Part shown: positions 15,599 to 24,088 of the stretch, piece after piece | How positions within the stretch are numbered: position 1 is the stretch's first letter | How the letters are laid out: each line of letters opens with the position of its first letter | Made by a program: the position numbers and the translations under genes | NCBI GenBank assembly: GCA_030611885.1 | Contig: JAUWOY010000012.1 | Span: 1 to 64,000, forward strand | DNA: 64,000 bases | Source of the DNA: Chloroflexota bacterium | Lineage (GTDB): Bacteria; Chloroflexota; Anaerolineae; VGOG01 | Direction of reading: 5' to 3' | Notes under the pieces: model-generated | Database searches by the model: none | Seen by the model: only the letters and a program-made list of their open reading frames with translations | What the model was told of the DNA's origin: nothing

Positions 15599-17482
15599 TT
15601 AGAAAACGTCCCACTCCCAGCAGTTCCAGAAGCAATCTGCCCCGGAGATTTTGACGTTCCCCGTGTGCTTGTTGATGGTCCACAGGTCGTTGTCGTGCCA
15701 CACGCCCAGCCAGTACACCTTTTCGGTCATGATCTTGCCGATGTCGTGGAACAACTGGAGGCGCTTGTCTGGGTCCACTTCGACGGCCTGGGCCTGGAAG
15801 AGGGCATCCAGTTCCTCGTCGCAGATGCCGTACCAGTTGGCGCCCTCAGGAGACTCGTCTGAGGGGATCTCGGAGCAGAGCCAATCCGGAGTGTTCGGAT
15901 CGGGGAAGTCACCGGTGGTGGACCATTCGGCGATGTCGTAGTTGCCGGTGGAGATGGGCCCGCCCGCACCGTAGCTGTTCCACATGGTGTCGTAGGAGTT
16001 GTTCGCGATCTCGATGCCGATGCCCACGTCGGCCAGATACTGCATGGCCACGACCTGGGTCTGCTCCCGCACCTCACGGCCAGCGGTGGTGGAGTAGACG
16101 AGAACCAGCTCCACGCCGTCTTTGTCACGGGTGCCGTCGCCATTGGAGTCCACCCAACCGGCCTCGTCCAACAGCGACTTGGCTTTCGCCGGGTCACACT
16201 TGTAGAGGTTAGCGTCTGGATAGGAGTAGGGGGTTTCCTCCCAGAAGGTGGCAGGCGGGTAGGTCTTGCCGTACAGCAGTTCCTGGCAGATGGCGTCGAA
16301 GTCCACAGCGTAGGCGATGGCCTGGCGCACGCGCACGTCTTGCAGCGCCACATGGCCATTCTTGGCGGCGGTCTCGTCGGTGTTGAGGTTAAAGAACCAG
16401 GTCTCGTTGTAGCCAGAGAGCACCATGACCAGGTCTACGTCCTCCAACTCCTCGATAGTGGGGATGTCGGCGTAGGAGAGGAAGATGCCGATGTCGGTAT
16501 CGCCGGTCTTGATGGCCGCCATCTGGGCCTCGTCGTCGGGCACGATCAGGATGTTGATCTGATTGAGCTTGGGCCGGCCGCGCCAGTAGTTGCCGTTGGC
16601 CTCCAGGATGATGTGGCTGGCCGCCACCCACTCCTTGACGATGAAGGCGCCGTTGGAGACAGTGGGGTTGCGGTTCCAGTCGGCGTCATCAATCGTCCCT
16701 TCGGCCTCAAAGACCGGCCCCAGAACGTGCTCAGGCAGGACAAAGTTAAAGATGGTGGTTGCCCAGGGAGCGAAGGGTTCGGTGAATTTGACCACCAGCG
16801 TGTGATCATCCGGCGCTGTGACGCTCTCCAGGTAGTCGGCGTAGGGCCAGGTGCTCTGCACGATGTTCCCTGGGTCCAGGATCATCTCGTAGGTGAAGAT
16901 AAAGTCGCCGGCGGTCACCGGCTCACCGTCCGACCACTTAGCCTTTGGGTTGATTGGAATAGTGATGGTCAGGCCGTCCTCGGAGATGAGGCCGTTCTCC
17001 TTGGTGGGGAACTCGGCGGCCATCTCCAGCGAGGGCTCCAGCTTGTCGTCCCAGGCCCAGAGCCCAGGGTTGAAGATGTCTATGGCCAGCCCGGCGTACC
17101 ACATGTCAGTGTACATGGTGTTCAGGCTGTCGGGTTCCTCGAAGAAGGTCATGGTGATAACCCGGGGCTTGGCCAACAACGCTTCCGCCTCCGCTGCCGA
17201 AGGAATAACGAACTTCCAGCCTGGGTGAATGAGGTCGGGCCTCGCGATGTAGGCAAAGGTCTCATCCTCATTATGCTTGGCGTTGGTGGCCATCACAATG
17301 GCTGGATAGCCCGCACCACCGCCCAGATACTTCTCAGCCAGAGCCCACAGGGTGTCGCCCAGCTTCACCGTATAGGTCACCTCCTCCTGCTTCGGCGGGG
17401 CAGCGCTGACCACGCCGGCCGCCAGCAGGTTGACCACCATTACCACCGCTAAGGCAACGTAAGCTACTTTCTTGGTAGACAT
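15599..17482 (-). CDS. Family 5 extracellular solute-binding protein with N-terminal LysM domain
   Basis: This 627-residue exported protein has a signal peptide at 1-27 (ending VSAAPP). A LysM domain at about 36-95 (YTVKLGDTLWALAEKYLGGG...ARPDLIHPGWKFVIP) is followed by a full SBP_bac_5 domain from about 108 (PRVITMTFFEEPDSLNTMY...KWSDGEPVTAGDFIFTYE). There is no lipobox, so the LysM domain may replace a lipid anchor by binding peptidoglycan. SBP_bac_5 proteins deliver peptides, sugars or nickel to Dpp/Opp-type permeases, and both permease genes lie downstream. GGAGG precedes the ATG. A promoter at 17712-17740 would give a leader of about 220 nt. Confidence 0.88.
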   Translation of the reverse strand: MSTKKVAYVALAVVMVVNLLAAGVVSAAPPKQEEVTYTVKLGDTLWALAEKYLGGGAGYPAIVMATNAKHNEDETFAYIARPDLIHPGWKFVIPSAAEAEALLAKPRVITMTFFEEPDSLNTMYTDMWYAGLAIDIFNPGLWAWDDKLEPSLEMAAEFPTKENGLISEDGLTITIPINPKAKWSDGEPVTAGDFIFTYEMILDPGNIVQSTWPYADYLESVTAPDDHTLVVKFTEPFAPWATTIFNFVLPEHVLGPVFEAEGTIDDADWNRNPTVSNGAFIVKEWVAASHIILEANGNYWRGRPKLNQINILIVPDDEAQMAAIKTGDTDIGIFLSYADIPTIEELEDVDLVMVLSGYNETWFFNLNTDETAAKNGHVALQDVRVRQAIAYAVDFDAICQELLYGKTYPPATFWEETPYSYPDANLYKCDPAKAKSLLDEAGWVDSNGDGTRDKDGVELVLVYSTTAGREVREQTQVVAMQYLADVGIGIEIANNSYDTMWNSYGAGGPISTGNYDIAEWSTTGDFPDPNTPDWLCSEIPSDESPEGANWYGICDEELDALFQAQAVEVDPDKRLQLFHDIGKIMTEKVYWLGVWHDNDLWTINKHTGNVKISGADCFWNCWEWDVF

Positions 17483-17711
17483 TTCTCCTCCTTATTGTAA
17501 TAGTTGTTTCAAAGTGTTTTCAAAACGCAAGCAATCTAGCATCCAGCTTATTGATCTTGTTTCGTCACCTCCTTTCGGAATCACTACGATTGCCCCTCCC
17601 CCCTTCAAGCGAGGATGAGCAACCACGACGGCCTCTCCTGGAATATCTCAGCTTGTTCCCTCTTAATGTATCAAAAACTCAACAGCGAGGTTCATTTTCA
17701 GTGGCAGGATA

Positions 17712-17740
17712 AGTATAGCAGAGGATAGAAGGAAAGTCAA
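17712..17740 (-). promoter_or_regulatory. Sigma70-type promoter for the LysM-binding-protein operon
   Basis: On the minus strand TTGACT (17735-17740) and TATACT (17712-17717) are 17 nt apart. The predicted transcript begins near 17705, giving a leader of roughly 220 nt. That leader contains an extra AAGGAGGTGA element but no clear cistron or recognised riboswitch. Confidence 0.65.
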
Positions 17741-17768
17741 AACAAGCCCACCCCGTAATTGCCTGGCT

Positions 17769-18929
17769 TTATCCTTCACCCACCAGATAGCGGCGGGTAG
17801 CCTCGGCCAGGATGGCTGCGCCGATGGGGAGGGCGCGCTCGTCAATGTCGAAGGTAGGGCTGTGCGCCTCCCTCGGCCCGCCTTCCAACTTCGTGCCCAG
17901 GCTAAACATCGCGCCCGGCGCCAGGTTGGCCAGCAACCCAAAGTCCTCCGCCCCCATTCCCGGCTCAGGTGGATGCAGACAATCTGCCCCCAGCGAATCA
18001 ATGGCTACTCGTCGGATGAGCGAGGCAACCTGGGGATCATTCAGTGAGGCCGGATACCCCTCCTCGATCCTGAGCTCAAAGTCGCCACCCAGCGCCCTGG
18101 CCACGCCCAGGGCCCTTTCCAGCTCCCCAAAGAGCTCTCGCCGCACCTTTTCGTCCACGCTCCGGATCGTGCCGGAGATTTCCACTCTGTCCGGGATGAC
18201 ATTGTCGGCCTGGCCGCCGTGGACACTGCCGATGGAGATGACGGCCGGCTGCACGGGGTCAATGCGGCGCGAGACGATGCCCTGGATGGCGTTGATGACC
18301 TGGCCCAAAATGAAGATGGTGTCAACCCCACGGTGCGGGTAGGCGCCATGACATCCTTTGCCCATGAGAGTGGCATAGAAGGTGTCAACGCCCGCCGAGA
18401 TGTAAGGGTCATCAATGTCAATGTTCCCCACCGGTACGTCCGAATTTACATGGAGAGCCAGAACAACGTCAACTCCCTCCATGGCCCCATCTTCGATCAT
18501 GCGTGCGGCCCCGCTCTTGCCTTCCTCGTCGCTCATCTCCTCGGCTGGCTGGAAGAGGAAGCGCACCTGGCCGGGCAGCTCCTCCTCGCGCAGCAGCGTG
18601 GCGACGCCGAGGAGGATAGCGGTGTGGGCATCGTGGCCACAGGCGTGCATCACGCCCGGCGACTGGGAGGCATAGGGTACGTCGTTGGCCTCCTGGATGG
18701 GCAGGGCATCCATGTCAGCGCGAAGGGCCACCACTGGCTTGCCTTCGCCCAGATAGCCGACGACTCCTGTCTTGCCCACATTTGTCTTTACCCTCAAACC
18801 CAATGAGCGCAAGGTTTCGGCCACTAGCTCAGCGGTCTTGAACTCCTGAAAGCCCAGTTCGGGGTGCATGTGGATTTCCCTGCGCCAATTGATCAGTTGC
18901 TGTTCGATCTCGCGAGCACGGTTTAACAT
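17769..18929 (-). CDS. M20 family metal-dependent amidohydrolase
   Basis: This 386-residue cytoplasmic protein belongs to the M20D amidohydrolase group (hippurate, N-acyl-amino-acid or IAA-conjugate hydrolases). Metal-site motifs are HPELGFQE, LRADMDALPIQE, MHACGHDAHTAILLG, QPAEEMSDEEGKSGAARMIEDGAM and GMGAEDFG. The dimerisation domain lies at about 185-290. AAGGAG precedes the ATG. It is upstream of the peptide importer on the same strand but separated from it by a promoter, so it may act on N-acylated amino acids or peptides taken up by that importer. Confidence 0.9.
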   Translation of the reverse strand: MLNRAREIEQQLINWRREIHMHPELGFQEFKTAELVAETLRSLGLRVKTNVGKTGVVGYLGEGKPVVALRADMDALPIQEANDVPYASQSPGVMHACGHDAHTAILLGVATLLREEELPGQVRFLFQPAEEMSDEEGKSGAARMIEDGAMEGVDVVLALHVNSDVPVGNIDIDDPYISAGVDTFYATLMGKGCHGAYPHRGVDTIFILGQVINAIQGIVSRRIDPVQPAVISIGSVHGGQADNVIPDRVEISGTIRSVDEKVRRELFGELERALGVARALGGDFELRIEEGYPASLNDPQVASLIRRVAIDSLGADCLHPPEPGMGAEDFGLLANLAPGAMFSLGTKLEGGPREAHSPTFDIDERALPIGAAILAEATRRYLVGEG

Positions 18930-18984
18930 CTTGGTCTCCTTAACTGTTGATGTAAGTGCTTGAGCTTATCGGTTGCCTCGTTAC

Positions 18985-19614
18985 TCAGGCCTCAACCACT
19001 TCGAAATCTTCGGTCACTATGAGATCCGCCAACGGTCTGAGGGATTGCACCACTTGATGTTCTCTTTCTAACACCTGCCGCCGATACTCATTTTGCGGTT
19101 CCTTTCCCCTGAGAAATTGAGCTTTCTTCGTCTCATGGTAGGTTAGATCTATAAATACTTTCAAATCCGCATCAACTTTCAGAGGATATAGTCCTTCCAC
19201 GATAAGATACTTTATTCCCTCAAAATTGGTGATCAACTTGTCTTCCTGATCGGTCAGCAGATCTATGCAAGGCAAGACGGCTTCTTTGCTTTGCCTGAAC
19301 TCGGCAACGTTCTGGTTGATGAGGTCCCAATCGTATTCTGATAACCCGATGCTTTCGACGCCGTGTTTCTTTCTCCACGCCGTTCTTTCCGTGGGGGAGA
19401 CTTTGTAGTAGTTGTCAATGTGAAGCACCTTGGCCAACTCCCCCCTTTCTTTCAGCCGTCTGCTTATCACGTGCGCCAATTCAGACTTCCCTGCCCCCGA
19501 TTCGCCTCCGATGGCTATCACCACTTTGTCCGCCTGGAACTTGCCAAGCCTACTGACGATCTGTTCAGCCGCTTTTCTGTGATTGTCGGTGATTAATAGG
19601 ATGTCTCCTAGCAT
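18985..19614 (-). CDS. Uridine-kinase-like P-loop NTPase
   Basis: This 209-residue protein has a Walker A motif IAIGGESGAGKSELAH at about 33-48 and the kinase-type lid and nucleotide region HIDNYYKVSPTERTAWRKKHGVESIGLSEYDWDLI. YLIVEGLYPLK follows. The order matches the uridine kinase / phosphoribulokinase family, which phosphorylates uridine or cytidine. It is somewhat divergent, and a different small-molecule substrate is possible. GAGGAG is 9 nt before the ATG. No nucleoside genes are nearby. Confidence 0.75.
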   Translation of the reverse strand: MLGDILLITDNHRKAAEQIVSRLGKFQADKVVIAIGGESGAGKSELAHVISRRLKERGELAKVLHIDNYYKVSPTERTAWRKKHGVESIGLSEYDWDLINQNVAEFRQSKEAVLPCIDLLTDQEDKLITNFEGIKYLIVEGLYPLKVDADLKVFIDLTYHETKKAQFLRGKEPQNEYRRQVLEREHQVVQSLRPLADLIVTEDFEVVEA

Positions 19615-19684
19615 TTCACAATTCTCCTCTCAATTTGATATACTCAACGCACTTGAAAAGTGTGAAATTGTGCGTGGGGGGGGG

Positions 19685-19795
19685 GAGTACCTCGGATGAA
19701 GAAATACACGATAACCACACCTCCGAAAGTCAAAAGGGCACGTTTTGTCTCAATTCACGGCTGAATATCGTGTATTTCCACAATCCGAGGTACTC
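19685..19795. repeat. 111-bp inverted-repeat (MITE-like) element
   Basis: GAGTACCTCGGAT (19685-19697) is matched by ATCCGAGGTACTC (19783-19795). Inside these, AAATACACGATA (19702-19713) pairs with TATCGTGTATTT (19766-19777). It lies between the uridine-kinase-like and GH65 genes, just after a run of ten G residues, and has no coding capacity. Confidence 0.7.
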
Positions 19796-19822
19796 TTTCC
19801 GCCATCACCGAAATTCACAAAG

Positions 19823-22800
19823 TCAAAATGCGCTCAGTATAGTATCCCATTCTCCGGGAATGATTGTCACTTTTTGATCACGAACGATAATATCTATCGC
19901 CCCCTTGCGGCCACTATCCACTTTTACCCTCAGATGTTGCGGGGTTACCTCAAAATAATACCGATCTCCTCTGAACCCAATATTGAAGCGCACCTTGCGC
20001 CAGGCTGCCGGCAGACAGGGGGCGATTTCTACCTGTTCCCCATTCACATTTAATCCCGCATAGGACTTCAAGGCCAAGGCCGCCGTCCCAGCCATGACCC
20101 CAGTGTGAATGCCTTCTTTTGTCGTGCCATCCTGAATGTCAACGTAATCGCTTTTCAATGCGTCCATATACAACTGCCAACTGAGTTCCTCGTTCCCGAT
20201 CAAATTCGCTAAATACGAATGAACCAGCCTGCTCAGGGTTGAACCGTGGGACGTTCTCTGAAAATAATAATCAAAATTCTGATGCAACATATCTTCTCCG
20301 ACAGCATAACCGGCTCCATCAAGTATCTTGGCGACTTCACCTGTATCCAGATTGTAAAATGTCATCAAGGCATCTGCCTGTTTTGATACTTTGTATTCGT
20401 CGGGGGATTTTCCTTCCGCCTTTAGAATGCGATCCATTCTGCCGATATCTCCGTATTTGTTTCTGTATGTCTCCCAATCGAGTTCTTTCAATTTGAAATA
20501 GCCGTCAAACTGCTCCAGGATACCGTTATCGGAAAGGGGAATGTTGATTTTTTTGCCGATGTCCCTCCATCTCTCCAGTTCGTCTTCAGTCAGACCGATT
20601 TTTTCTGCCAGCTTTTCTCTGGCCCTCTCATTCAGCGAATCAAGGATCTCGAAAGCCCTGTTAAAAGCCCAAACGACCATAATATTCGTATAGCTGTTGT
20701 CTTTCAACCCGCCGGCTTCCGAATCGGGATACTTCTCGTGGAACTCATCCGGCCCCATGACTTTATCTATCTTATAACGTTCCGTCTTCTCATTGTAACT
20801 GGCCTTGCTGGCCCAGAAGCGACAGATCTCCAGAAACATCTCGGCACCGTAGGTTTCCAAGAATTCAGCATCATCGCTGATCCAGAAATAGTGCCAGATG
20901 TTGTAAGCAATGGCCAGAGAAACGTGCCTTTGTAACGAACTATAATCAGGCCCCCATTCCCCAGATATTGGGTTCAGGTGAGACACCTGTGTCTCTTCCC
21001 TGCCATCACTACCACTCTGCCAGGGGAACATCGCTCCTTGGTAGCCATGCTCTTTCGCGTATGCCCTGGCCCGATCCAACCTGCGATAGCGGTAAAGCAG
21101 AGCAGATTTAGCCGTATCCGGGAAATGCAGATCGTAGAGCGGCAGGATATACAGTTCATCCCAAAAAATGTGGCCGCGATAAGCCTCCCCGTGTAATCCC
21201 CTGGCTGGGATACCGGCATCAAGATTAGCATTGTGTGGCGAAGCAGTGATCATGCAATGATACTGATTGAACCTGAGCAGTTTTTGCGCCCGCCGGTCTC
21301 CCGTTATCTGAATATCAATTTTCTCCCAGATGTCGGCCCAGGCAGCGGCACTGGCCTGCTGCACTTCATCAAAACTGTTGACGCTTTGCAGGGCCTTTTG
21401 CGTAGCTCCCAGTGGGTTTCCAATGTCTTTATCATTGGAAGTGTAGATGGCTACCACTTTGTCAACGCAGATGGGTGAGCCCCTTTGGGTGTCCAGGTTA
21501 ACGATCGAATAAACGGCTCCCGACATTTCATCCAAAGTGACCTCTGGATCAACGCGGTCATTATTTACAGAAATAAAGAGTTTTGCAGCTTCCGCTATCT
21601 GTATCCCGGATTGATTGGTTTGCAGCACAATGTAACTGGTCTTATCCTTTCCCCCTTCGGCAATCGGCTCCAGATGTTTGGAGCTTAGCTGGCGGTAGCG
21701 TTCGACGCCGGCGTTGATGATTCGGCCGTTCAATCCGCATCGAATGGTGATGCGCTCAGAGTAGTTCAAAGGTGTAATCGTGTATCTCAGTGCTGCGAGA
21801 TGGGGATGAGCCATACTGGCTAATCGGCTGGATTCGATCAGGGTTTCTCTTCCGACAGCGTCACGCACCACCACTTTTCGGTGAAGAACGCCGTTACGAA
21901 AATTCAGCCGGCGGGTGAAACTGATGATCTCCGCTCTGTTCAGATCCAGCCATTCGCCATCTCCAAGCCCCCCCTCGCTCCCCCCCAACTCTGGGGGGGA
22001 AGCTCCAATCTTGAACGTTATTGATAACCAGTTGGGGCAGTTCACGAAGTCCTCGTTGACGACGGTTCGTCCAGCCACCACGGATTCCAGACGGTTATAG
22101 ACTCCCGCGATGTAGGTACCAGGGTAATTCGTATCGCTCGCATCGGATTCCTCCAGGGCTCCCCGCGTTCCGAAATACCCATTCCCCACTGTACAAAGCG
22201 CTTCCCTGGCCCCTTCTTTTTCTTTCCAATAATCATAATAACTCAGGGACCACAGCTCGTCGTCAAGTCCTTTGGAGAACCATTCTTCGATGGTGTTGAA
22301 GGTGATTTCTCCCATGTCCTCGACGACGATGTCGGCGCCATTAAGCTTCAATTCCAGCTCGTTGTTTTCCCGGGCAACGCCCAGAACCAGACCGAAGTTG
22401 CCGTTCAACCCCGCCTGCACCCCGGAAACAGCGTCCTCCACGATGACAGCCCGGTCATAATGCACGCCCAGGTTATCGCAGGCTGTAGTGAAGATGTCGG
22501 CTTCCGGTTTTCCTTTCAAGTTGAGTTCGGCGGAAACGATTCCGTCTACCCGCGTCTCAAAAAGGTCTGTTAATCCAGCCGCGTCCAAAACCGGTTTGGC
22601 ATTCTTGCTGGATGAAGCCACCCCCACTTTGATGCCTTTTTCTTGCAACTCTTTGATAAAATCCACGGTGGTGGAAAAAACTCCCACGTTCCCCTGGGCA
22701 ATCATTTCGTTGAAGAGCTCATTCTTCCGATTGCCTAATCCGCAGACCGTTTCCTGGTCTGGGGGATCAGCAGGGTCTCCATAAGGCAGGTCAATGCCCC

Positions 22801-23167
22801 GCGATTCCAGAAATGATGCCACCCCCTTGTATCGCGGTTTTCCATCCACATAGGGCAAATAGTCGTCGGTGTGGGTGAATTCACGGAAGGGCTCGCCTGT
22901 CTTGTCGGCATGAGCCTTCAGGAATTCATCGAACATCTGCTTCCAGGCCGCGCTGTGCACTGAAGCGGTACCGGTTATCACACCATCCAGGTCAAAGATA
23001 ACGGCGTCGAATTGGAAGTTGGATGTTGGATGTTGGAAAGGGGAAGGGGGAAGGGGGAAGGGGGAAAGTCGTCCATTTTCCATTCTCCATTCTCCATCTT
23101 CCATCCTCCATTCCTCATTCTCCATCTTCCATCCTCCATTCTCCATTCTCCATTCTCCATCTTCCAT
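19823..23167 (-). CDS. Beta-phosphoglucomutase (HAD) - GH65 disaccharide phosphorylase fusion
   Basis: This protein has about 1114 residues if it starts at the ATG at 23167. Residues 1-52 are mostly repeat-encoded (MEDGEWR/MENGGWK units). A HAD-type beta-phosphoglucomutase domain follows (about 53-270; FDAVIFDLDGVITGTASVH, VGVASSSKNAK, AVIVEDAVSGVQAG), then a GH65 phosphorylase (about 275-1114) with the general acid in MGPDEFHE and the phosphate-site region GLHGEAYRGHIFWDE. GH65 enzymes split maltose, trehalose, kojibiose or nigerose with phosphate to beta-glucose-1-phosphate, which the mutase converts to glucose-6-phosphate. The specificity is unresolved. A repeat-derived insert (ASPPELGGSEGG) interrupts the GH65 N-terminal domain. 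In-frame ATGs recur every 7 codons, at 23167, 23146, 23125, 23104 and 23083, so the true start is uncertain. Confidence 0.85.
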   Translation of the reverse strand: MEDGEWRMENGGWKMENEEWRMEDGEWRMENGRLSPFPLPPSPFQHPTSNFQFDAVIFDLDGVITGTASVHSAAWKQMFDEFLKAHADKTGEPFREFTHTDDYLPYVDGKPRYKGVASFLESRGIDLPYGDPADPPDQETVCGLGNRKNELFNEMIAQGNVGVFSTTVDFIKELQEKGIKVGVASSSKNAKPVLDAAGLTDLFETRVDGIVSAELNLKGKPEADIFTTACDNLGVHYDRAVIVEDAVSGVQAGLNGNFGLVLGVARENNELELKLNGADIVVEDMGEITFNTIEEWFSKGLDDELWSLSYYDYWKEKEGAREALCTVGNGYFGTRGALEESDASDTNYPGTYIAGVYNRLESVVAGRTVVNEDFVNCPNWLSITFKIGASPPELGGSEGGLGDGEWLDLNRAEIISFTRRLNFRNGVLHRKVVVRDAVGRETLIESSRLASMAHPHLAALRYTITPLNYSERITIRCGLNGRIINAGVERYRQLSSKHLEPIAEGGKDKTSYIVLQTNQSGIQIAEAAKLFISVNNDRVDPEVTLDEMSGAVYSIVNLDTQRGSPICVDKVVAIYTSNDKDIGNPLGATQKALQSVNSFDEVQQASAAAWADIWEKIDIQITGDRRAQKLLRFNQYHCMITASPHNANLDAGIPARGLHGEAYRGHIFWDELYILPLYDLHFPDTAKSALLYRYRRLDRARAYAKEHGYQGAMFPWQSGSDGREETQVSHLNPISGEWGPDYSSLQRHVSLAIAYNIWHYFWISDDAEFLETYGAEMFLEICRFWASKASYNEKTERYKIDKVMGPDEFHEKYPDSEAGGLKDNSYTNIMVVWAFNRAFEILDSLNERAREKLAEKIGLTEDELERWRDIGKKINIPLSDNGILEQFDGYFKLKELDWETYRNKYGDIGRMDRILKAEGKSPDEYKVSKQADALMTFYNLDTGEVAKILDGAGYAVGEDMLHQNFDYYFQRTSHGSTLSRLVHSYLANLIGNEELSWQLYMDALKSDYVDIQDGTTKEGIHTGVMAGTAALALKSYAGLNVNGEQVEIAPCLPAAWRKVRFNIGFRGDRYYFEVTPQHLRVKVDSGRKGAIDIIVRDQKVTIIPGEWDTILSAF
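21980..22001. repeat. In-frame C/G hairpin inside the GH65 domain
   Basis: TCCCCCCC-AACTCT-GGGGGGGA is a perfect 8-bp hairpin. With its flanks (21964-22006) it encodes ASPPELGGSEGGLG, a stretch not expected between the strands TFKIG and DGEWLDL of GH65 proteins. Confidence 0.6.
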
Positions 23168-23175
23168 TCTCCATT
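23011..23175. repeat. Large heptamer array (GTTGGAT / GGGGGAA / TCCATTC units)
   Basis: From 23011 about eight units shift from GTTGGAT to GGGGGAA, and from 23071 about fifteen units of TCCATTC or TCCATCT type run to 23175, next to the MscS stop codon. On the minus strand the second block reads as repeated GAATGGA and carries the candidate start codons of the HAD-GH65 gene. Confidence 0.85.
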
Positions 23176-24021
23176 TCACGGCGAACGTATCAGCACCTCT
23201 TGGCGAGGATAGGGCATCTCGATCCCCTCGCGCTCGAAGGACTCTTTGATGCGGCGGCGAAGCTCGCGGGCCACATCCCATTGCTTGCCCGGCTTGGTCT
23301 TGACCATGATCCGTATCGTCATTGCCCAATCGCCCAGGGCCTCCACCCCGCTGACGGTCGGCTCTTCCAGAAGCAGCGGCGCGAACCCTTCGTCCTGGTA
23401 AAGGCCGTGGCCGATCTTTCCCAGAGCGGCCATCACCCTCCCGATGTCCTCCTCGTAGGCCACGCCCAGGTTCAACACCGCCCGCGACCAGCCTTTGGTG
23501 CGGTTGGAAACGATGCGCATCTCGCCGTTGGGGACGACGTGCAGCGTCCCCTCCAGGTCTCTGAGAAAAGTGGCTCGCAGAGTCATCTTCTCCACGCCCC
23601 CGGCGATGTTTCCCACCTGGATGGCGTCGCCGACGGCAAACTGATCCTCCAGCAGAATGAAGAATCCGCCGATGACGTCTTTGATCAAGGTTTGAGCACC
23701 CAAACCCACAGCTACCCCAACGACACTGGCCCCGGCGATGAGGGGGGTGATGTCCAGGTTCAGCTCCCGCAGGATCATCAGCCCGGCGACGGTCGCCATA
23801 GTCACCAGAGTGGTGCTGTGGATCACCCTGGTCAAGGTGCTGGCCCGCTGTGCTTCATCTTCAGTGGGAGCTGCGCCAGCGATTAACCTTTCGAGTCGTG
23901 CGCTCAGTACCCTCAACCAGCGAGAGGCTATCAGGCCCACCACGAGGATGAAAGCGATGCGCAGGCCACTTGTCACAAGCCAATCCAAAATCGCTTGCCA
24001 GATGTTTTCCCACAACAGCAT
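23176..24021 (-). CDS. MscS-family mechanosensitive ion channel
   Basis: This 281-residue membrane protein has three predicted transmembrane segments (about 15-35, 67-87, 90-110). The pore-lining third helix contains GASVVGVAVGLGAQTLIKDVIGGFFILLEDQFAVGD, the hallmark of small-conductance mechanosensitive channels. It is followed by the beta domain (GGVEKMTLRATFLRDLEGTLHVVPNG) and a C-terminal alpha/beta domain. It would release solutes during osmotic downshift. The gene ends against the heptamer array at 23175. Confidence 0.93.
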   Translation of the reverse strand: MLLWENIWQAILDWLVTSGLRIAFILVVGLIASRWLRVLSARLERLIAGAAPTEDEAQRASTLTRVIHSTTLVTMATVAGLMILRELNLDITPLIAGASVVGVAVGLGAQTLIKDVIGGFFILLEDQFAVGDAIQVGNIAGGVEKMTLRATFLRDLEGTLHVVPNGEMRIVSNRTKGWSRAVLNLGVAYEEDIGRVMAALGKIGHGLYQDEGFAPLLLEEPTVSGVEALGDWAMTIRIMVKTKPGKQWDVARELRRRIKESFEREGIEMPYPRQEVLIRSP

Positions 24022-24047
24022 TTCTCTGCCTCCTAGCGTTTTATGGG

Positions 24048-24083
24048 AGAAACCAGGTTTTTCTGGGGAAAAACCTGGTTTCT
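24048..24083. repeat. GAAACCAGG hairpin repeat, short copy
   Basis: AGAAACCAGGTTTTTC and GAAAAACCTGGTTTCT flank a 4-nt core, giving a near-perfect palindrome in the 67-nt space between the Mth938-like gene and the mscS gene. Confidence 0.8.
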
Positions 24084-24088
24084 GGATG

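Noticed and set aside
16340-17452. 370-codon open frame antisense to the LysM-binding-protein gene
   Set aside because: There is no domain or ribosome-binding site; the sense gene is unambiguous.
23011-23175. Possible CRISPR array
   Set aside because: The units are 7 nt, contiguous and degenerate, with no spacers and no cas genes nearby.
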